Source: CALNBC01 sp050945915 (GTDB lineage Bacteria > Bacillota > Clostridia > Christensenellales > CALWSW01). Taken from it: a stretch of 18,388 nucleotides of DNA. Position 1 is the first letter of the stretch, and each line of letters begins with the position of its first letter. Below are positions 14,550 through 18,388 of this stretch, piece by piece. The translations under genes were made by a program, and so were the position numbers. The stretch is taken from NCBI GenBank assembly GCA_050945915.1, contig JBMNTV010000040.1, positions 1 to 18,388 on the forward strand, in the 5' to 3' direction. Under the pieces are notes generated by a model. The model did not search any database. It saw only the letters and a program-made list of their open reading frames with translations, and was not told the origin of the DNA.

Positions 14550-14581
14550 AATCGGAGAGGCAGAGGGTTGCTTCTCCGATT
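14550..14581 (+). repeat. Hairpin between the lipoprotein and apbE genes
   Basis: A perfect 9-bp stem (AATCGGAGA at 14550-14558 with TCTCCGATT at 14573-14581) encloses a 14-nt loop. No T-run follows, so it is more likely a processing, stability or partial-attenuation element than a full terminator. Confidence 0.65.
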
Positions 14582-14604
14582 TGCCGATAACATGCAGGTG
14601 ACTG

Positions 14605-15657
14605 ATGAAAAAAGCAATCGCAGCAGGCCTGGCCCTGATACTGCTGTTCAATCTGGGTTGCGCACCCGAAAAAAAGCGCTTCCAAGCGGAGTTCCTCACC
14701 CTGTTTAACACCGTCACGCGGATCGTGGGTTACGCCCAAAGCGAAGAGGAGTTCCGGAATCTCGCCCAAAAGATTTATGATGAGCTTCTCGAGTACCATC
14801 AGCTTTACGACATCTACCACGATTACGAAGGCGTCAACAACCTCAAGACCATCAACGACAACGCAGGTATCGCCCCGGTGGCGGTGGACGCGCGGATCAT
14901 CGACATGCTGGAGTTTGCCAGGAAGCAGTGTGAGCGATCCGGCGGCAGGGTGAACGTCGCCCTGGGAGGGGTGTTTAAAATCTGGCACGATTACCGCCAG
15001 GCGGGAACGGAGGACCCCGAAAACGCGGAATTGCCCCCCATGAACCTTTTGAAGGAAGCGGCGCAGCACGCCGACATCGACGATCTGGTGATCGACAGGG
15101 TAGCCTCCACCGTCTTTTTGAAGGACGCGAAGATGCATCTGGATTGCGGTGCCATTGCCAAGGGCTATGCTGTGGAACAGGTGGCGCTGTATCTCGAAGA
15201 CCTTGGGGTGGAATCCCTATTGCTCAGCGTGGGGGGGAATATCCGCGCCATCGGCGAAAGGGCGCAGCCGGACGACAAGGGCGAAAAGCGCTGGATGATC
15301 GGCATCCAGAACCCGGACAAATCCAGCGAACAAAAAGAGCTGCTGGTGGTGCGAATTGCCGGCCTTTCGGTGGTGTCCAGCGGCGTGTATGAGCGGTATT
15401 ACACGGTGGAAGGCCGGCGGTACCACCACGTCATCGACCCCGAAACGCTGATGCCCTCCGCCTATTTCGATCAGGTGACCATCCTCTGCCAAGATTCGGG
15501 GCTGGCGGACGCCCTGTCCACCGCGATTTTCAACATGCCCCTGGAAGAAGGCAAGGCGTATATCGAGAACCTGGACGGCGCGGAAGCCCTCTGGGTATTG
15601 AAGGACGGCAGCCTGCAATATTCCAGCGGCTTTATGGATTATGTGAAAACTGACTGA
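14605..15657 (+). CDS. apbE: FAD:protein FMN transferase (ApbE family lipoprotein)
   Basis: This 350-residue ApbE-family enzyme transfers FMN from FAD to a Thr of exported target proteins. The N-terminus is a lipoprotein-type signal ending in NLGC (Cys19, with an unusual Asn at the -3 position), so it should act outside the membrane. Family blocks are GGRVNVALGGVFKIWHDYR, LDCGAIAKGYAVEQVA, LLLSVGGNIRAIG, WMIGIQNP, SSGVYERYY with YHHVIDPET, and the Mg site D302-ALST306-A. The length is normal. AGGTGA precedes the ATG. It follows the two-domain lipoprotein bearing D-x-x-A-S-V-T motifs, which is its likely substrate, and is closed by the bidirectional terminator at 15709. Confidence 0.93.
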   Translation: MKKAIAAGLALILLFNLGCAPEKKRFQAEFLTLFNTVTRIVGYAQSEEEFRNLAQKIYDELLEYHQLYDIYHDYEGVNNLKTINDNAGIAPVAVDARIIDMLEFARKQCERSGGRVNVALGGVFKIWHDYRQAGTEDPENAELPPMNLLKEAAQHADIDDLVIDRVASTVFLKDAKMHLDCGAIAKGYAVEQVALYLEDLGVESLLLSVGGNIRAIGERAQPDDKGEKRWMIGIQNPDKSSEQKELLVVRIAGLSVVSSGVYERYYTVEGRRYHHVIDPETLMPSAYFDQVTILCQDSGLADALSTAIFNMPLEEGKAYIENLDGAEALWVLKDGSLQYSSGFMDYVKTD

Positions 15658-15708
15658 CTGGAAGGAAATCCCCTCCAAGAATAGAAAAGAAACTCAAAAA
15701 GAAAGCAA

Positions 15709-15746
15709 AGCCCCGAAACTGGTTTTTCCGGTTCGGGGGCTGTTTT
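15709..15746. terminator. Bidirectional terminator between apbE and the M56 gene
   Basis: A long stem pairs AGCCCC-GAAACTGG (15709-15722) with CCGGTTCGGGGGCT (15728-15741) with small mismatches around a TTTTT loop. TTTT follows on the + strand, and a T-rich stretch follows on the - strand. The flanking genes converge here. Confidence 0.85.
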
Positions 15747-15851
15747 GCATACGGGCGCGCACAAAATCAATTGCCGATCAAAAAGGCGGTTTTTGAAGCA
15801 GCATCCTTTTCGAACGTTTTCCGCGAAGTCCATGCTTTGGGTTTTGTCCTT

Positions 15852-17204
15852 TTATGCCGGATTCTCCTCGTCGTTGTTTTGCTCCATGCCTTCCATGTAC
15901 TCCACAAGGGTCAGATAGAGTTCGTCGCTGATGCGGCTGTAATGCCCGTTTCTGCCGTTTTGCAGCACCGCGCCGGAAACTTCCCCTTCGGTGACGACGA
16001 AGGCGACATACTCGTGGATTTCGCTGGGGAAGCTCTGGCGGATCAGGTAATAGTCCGAAAGGGCGGAAACGTCCTCCCCCGGCCAGACGGCGGACTTGGC
16101 GAAAGCGTCCATGAGGATGGTTTTGGCGAGTTCCGTTCCGAAAGCGTCGTTTTCGGGCAGGGCATAAAGCAGTTCCCCATCCGTTCCGTAGTGGTAAATG
16201 GCGTAGGAGGCCGTTTGCTCGGCGCAGACGAACTGCAACTCTGCCGTCAACATGAGCTTTACCCGGGTATCACCGGAAAAATCGTCCGCAAAGGACCCTT
16301 CGGCGAGGACTTTGCCATCTTGATCCAGCGCCTGAAGGGTATAACCCATCGCGCCGGAAAAAGACAGCGCGACGCTATCCCCCTTTCCAAAGGGCGTATT
16401 GTCCGCGTTGCGTACGCCGCCGCTGGCGTATTTCGCATGCCAGGCGATTTCATAAATCGGCTCATCACATTCGATGGCGACAAGCAAATTTCCGTCCGGC
16501 TCCGGCGCGCCTTTTTGCGGTGCTGAAAAGGCGCACCCGGCGCAAAGCAAGGCCAGCAAAGCAACGGCGATGGCGGCGGGAAGCGCGCGCCCCGGCGGGC
16601 GGGCGATCCGTTCGATTCGCTCCTTGAGTTCCCGCTTGCCCGCGCCCATGGTGGTGGCGGTGCAAAAAGGGCTGACCGGCGCGCCCTGAACGGCGACCAA
16701 GTCCACCAGGGTTCTGCCGTAATCCAGCCGGCGTTCTTTCCCCAGTTGCCGGATGGTCGTCTCGTCGCAGGCGATTTCGGCATCGGTTTTGGAAAGCACC
16801 GCCGCCGCCCAGACCAGCGGGTTCCACCACCAAAACGCTGCGCAAAGCACCCGCAGGACCGACCAGATGTGGTCATTCTGGCGGAAATGGCAGGTTTCGT
16901 GGGCGATGACGTGGCGCAATCCGTCCTGCATCTTGGCGGCGCGGGCCGTCAGATAAATCGCCGGGCGGAACAGGCCGAACAGGCAGGGAGAGGCGATGGC
17001 GTCCGTCACATACACCGGCAATGCGCAGCCCGAAACGGCGATGCGCTGCCGCGATCGCTTCAGCCGAAGGGCAAACAGCGCGTTCACGCTCAAAAACCAG
17101 CATCCCGCCGCCGCAGCACCCCAAAGCCACACCGCGTGGAACACGGATTCCACGTCCGGGGCGAAAGAGTTTGGCTGGTCTGCGTTTTTTTCTGTTTCAC
17201 CCAC
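15852..17204 (-). CDS. M56 (BlaR1-like) membrane metalloprotease, main part (frame-broken)
   Basis: This frame encodes the third membrane segment (about 22-46), the cytoplasmic zinc protease with HETCH at 102-106 (16887-16901), the following membrane segment (WWWNPLVWAAAVL), and the EIACDE block that supplies the third ligand. A further membrane segment (about 208-228) leads to an extracytoplasmic C-terminal domain. In the BlaR1/MecR1 family an outside signal activates the protease, which relieves repression by the BlaI-type partner. The C-terminal domain here (about 230-450) shows no S-x-x-K / S-x-N / K-T-G penicillin-binding pattern, so the signal is probably not a beta-lactam. The nominal start at 17204 is a GTG without a ribosome binding site. 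The true N-terminus is in another frame at 17497. Confidence 0.8.
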   Translation of the reverse strand: MGETEKNADQPNSFAPDVESVFHAVWLWGAAAAGCWFLSVNALFALRLKRSRQRIAVSGCALPVYVTDAIASPCLFGLFRPAIYLTARAAKMQDGLRHVIAHETCHFRQNDHIWSVLRVLCAAFWWWNPLVWAAAVLSKTDAEIACDETTIRQLGKERRLDYGRTLVDLVAVQGAPVSPFCTATTMGAGKRELKERIERIARPPGRALPAAIAVALLALLCAGCAFSAPQKGAPEPDGNLLVAIECDEPIYEIAWHAKYASGGVRNADNTPFGKGDSVALSFSGAMGYTLQALDQDGKVLAEGSFADDFSGDTRVKLMLTAELQFVCAEQTASYAIYHYGTDGELLYALPENDAFGTELAKTILMDAFAKSAVWPGEDVSALSDYYLIRQSFPSEIHEYVAFVVTEGEVSGAVLQNGRNGHYSRISDELYLTLVEYMEGMEQNNDEENPA

Positions 17205-17497
17205 CGAAGCCGGGGCGGAGGGCGGGGCGTTTTCGCCGGTTCCGGAACGGGCGACTCATCGCCGACAATCGTTTCCGCGATTTGAGTCTGCATCACCGGC
17301 GCCGCGGTTTGGCCGGGGATAGGGGCGTTGAGAACGCTACCCGGCAAAATAAACAGCGAAAAGGGCAAGAGCAACCGCAGCAGCGCCAACGCCCAGATGC
17401 CGTATTGGAGTTTGGGGCTGATTTTTTTGCGAAAAAGGGATCGAAGCAGCAGGATCGCCGCGAGCAGGACGGAGGAGGATATGGCCCATTGCGTCAT
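17090..17497 (-). CDS. M56 (BlaR1-like) metalloprotease, N-terminal part (frame-broken)
   Basis: This frame holds the ATG and the first two membrane segments of the M56 protein (residues 1-22, and LQYGIWALALLRLLLPFSLF at about 31-50). LQYGIWALALLRLLLPF is typical of M56 N-termini. After VPEPAKT (about 17240) the reading becomes an Arg/Pro-rich run with no family resemblance, and the true continuation is in the frame that ends at 15852. The start codon overlaps the BlaI-like stop codon (ATGA, 17494-17497), so translation is probably coupled to the repressor gene. Confidence 0.72.
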   Translation of the reverse strand: MTQWAISSSVLLAAILLLRSLFRKKISPKLQYGIWALALLRLLLPFSLFILPGSVLNAPIPGQTAAPVMQTQIAETIVGDESPVPEPAKTPRPPPRLRWVKQKKTQTSQTLSPRTWNPCSTRCGFGVLRRRDAGF

Positions 17498-17880
17498 GAC
17501 TCGCTCTCCCTTTCCGCCTGGCGAAGGATTTCGTACAGCTCGTCGATCTCCTCGCTGCTCAGGGCATTTTGGCCGGCCATGGAGGCCACCAGCAGGCTCA
17601 AACTTCCCCCATACACCCGGGAAAGGAAGCTTTCCGTCTCCTGATACGCGGCTTCCTCCTTTTGAATGACCGGATAAAACAGCTTGGATCTCCCGACTTC
17701 CTCAAAACGCACTGCGCCCTTTTTGCCCAGGCGGGAAAGCATCATATAAACGGTGCCCTTGGTCCAGCCCGTGTCTGCCTCCAGTTCGGACACGATCTGG
17801 CTCAGGATTTTGGGCGCGCTTTCCCACAGCGCATGCATGATCTTCCATTCGCCTTCGGAAAGCCGGATGTTTCTGTTCAC
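17494..17880 (-). CDS. BlaI/MecI-family transcriptional repressor
   Basis: This 128-residue winged-helix repressor begins NIRLSEGEWKIMHALWE. It carries the recognition-helix region TGWTKGTVYMMLSRLGKKGAV and the wing FEEVGRSKLFYPVI, then a C-terminal dimerisation helix region (residues 75-128). In this family the partner M56 protease inactivates it when the signal is sensed. I take the GTG at 17878-17880 as start because AAGGGGG lies eight bases upstream. The frame stays open to 17952, through the promoter. It overlaps the M56 gene by four bases. The operator candidates in its own promoter suggest autoregulation. Confidence 0.92.
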   Translation of the reverse strand: MNRNIRLSEGEWKIMHALWESAPKILSQIVSELEADTGWTKGTVYMMLSRLGKKGAVRFEEVGRSKLFYPVIQKEEAAYQETESFLSRVYGGSLSLLVASMAGQNALSSEEIDELYEILRQAERESES

Positions 17881-17898
17881 AGGGCATTCCCCCTTTGG

Positions 17899-17912
17899 TT
17901 GACAGTTGTTGA
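17899..17912. promoter_or_regulatory. Second, degenerate operator candidate of the BlaI-like repressor
   Basis: TTGACAGTTGTTGA resembles the perfect dyad at 17932 (first half identical, second half 4 of 6). It would lie at the transcription start. Confidence 0.4.
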
Positions 17913-17916
17913 CCAT

Positions 17917-17945
17917 ATCATATGCGATGGATTGACAAATGTCAA
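17917..17945 (-). promoter_or_regulatory. blaI promoter with overlapping operator
   Basis: On the - strand a perfect TTGACA (17940-17945) and TATGAT (17917-17922) are separated by exactly 17 bases. A perfect dyad TTGACA-AA-TGTCAA (17932-17945) covers the -35 box and the start of the spacer. BlaI-family operators are TACAnnTGTA-type dyads, and this one is a GACAnnTGTC variant, so binding is likely to block RNA polymerase. Confidence 0.75.
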
Positions 17946-17994
17946 CCACCAAAAAGAAGGGCGGTTTCCCATGAAGCCGCGCATGTTCAAAAAC

Positions 17995-18351
17995 TCATTC
18001 GTCTGGAAACTGCGCCAGTTCCGGATTCTTCAAAAACCTGTCCTTCTCATCCTGCAAAAAGGGCAGTACCATGGTGACGGCGCTGGTGTTCACCAGGCCG
18101 TATACATGGGGGTATTTTCTGCCGATATTGTCCGGATCCTCCCACTTGACGGGGGAGGAGAGCTTTTCGGTATCCAGGCAGATGAGCACCATCTCCTCGG
18201 TTTCGTCCCGAAACAGCGGCGCCACCCGCCAAAAATACTCCGCAGGGGAGCAGTGGACGAAGCCCTCCCTTTGAACGGAATCCTGCCCAAAAAAGGCCTG
18301 GTTTTTTGCTAGCTGCCATTCGGATTTTTTCATGCAGTGAAGGATGATCAT
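17995..18351 (-). CDS. DUF952 family protein
   Basis: This 118-residue small soluble protein matches DUF952. Blocks are IILHCMKKSEWQLAKNQAFFG, REGFVHCSPAEYFWRVAPLFR, MVLICLDTEKLSSPVKWED, and YPHVYGLVNTSAVTMVLPFL. The family's function is not established to my knowledge. The start at 18349-18351 is chosen because GGAGG lies seven bases upstream. The earlier ATG at 18366 would place that site inside the gene. It lies upstream of the BlaI-like gene on the same strand with 42 bases between its stop and the -35 side of the blaI promoter, so it is probably a separate unit. Confidence 0.85.
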   Translation of the reverse strand: MIILHCMKKSEWQLAKNQAFFGQDSVQREGFVHCSPAEYFWRVAPLFRDETEEMVLICLDTEKLSSPVKWEDPDNIGRKYPHVYGLVNTSAVTMVLPFLQDEKDRFLKNPELAQFPDE

Positions 18352-18388
18352 TCGTTGCGCCTCCATACCAGCCTTGCGCTTATCATAT

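Noticed and set aside
1..18388. CRISPR array, prophage, insertion sequence or antiphage system
   Set aside because: No regularly spaced repeats, transposase, integrase, phage structural gene or terminal inverted repeat pair was found on either strand.

Overview
The window looks like chromosomal DNA of a GC-rich member of the Firmicutes (Clostridia-type). The evidence is a Noc-type ParB paralogue, an rpsF-ssb-rpsR operon, a DnaI-like helicase loader next to a DnaD/DnaB-domain protein, a BlaI/M56 regulatory pair, strong AGGAGG-type ribosome binding sites and TTGACA/TATAAT-type promoters. No species can be named from the sequence alone. The noc and rpsF-ssb-rpsR neighbourhood is typical of the origin-proximal region of Firmicutes.

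Layout. 1-1124: the terminator of an upstream + strand unit, then noc with its own terminator. 1153-1587: a DUF4180 gene. 1631-2857: the rpsF-ssb-rpsR operon (- strand) with promoter, structured leader and terminator. 2872-5852: a - strand cluster of a small membrane protein, an amidohydrolase and an M3 oligopeptidase. 5949-9417: gltX and glnS side by side (- strand), with a promoter and a hairpin-bearing leader in front of glnS. 9414-11869: primosome genes (- strand), a DnaB/DnaD-type protein with apparent tandem domains followed by a DnaI/DnaC-like loader. 11992-12726: an SGNH hydrolase (+).

12727-13456 is a 730-base stretch without a convincing gene. It holds a strong terminator, a good promoter, a block of nested inverted repeats and a second terminator-like hairpin. 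I read it as either a structured leader or a small RNA gene. Directly downstream (13457-15657, +) is a probable flavin-based extracytoplasmic redox module: a lipoprotein with two tandem homologous domains, each ending in a D-x-x-A-S-V-T motif resembling the ApbE flavinylation site, followed by an ApbE-family FMN transferase lipoprotein. The lipoprotein gene is broken by a frameshift at about 13820.

15709-18351 (- strand) carries a DUF952 gene, a blaI-like repressor and an M56 (BlaR1-like) membrane metalloprotease. The last two overlap by ATGA. The blaI promoter contains a perfect TTGACA-AA-TGTCAA dyad over its -35 box. The M56 gene is also frame-disrupted, near 17204-17262. Its C-terminal extracellular part does not look like a penicillin sensor.

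The items most worth following up are the structured 13.0-13.4 kb region, the two-domain flavinylation substrate plus ApbE pair, and the two frame breaks, which could be real or assembly errors.
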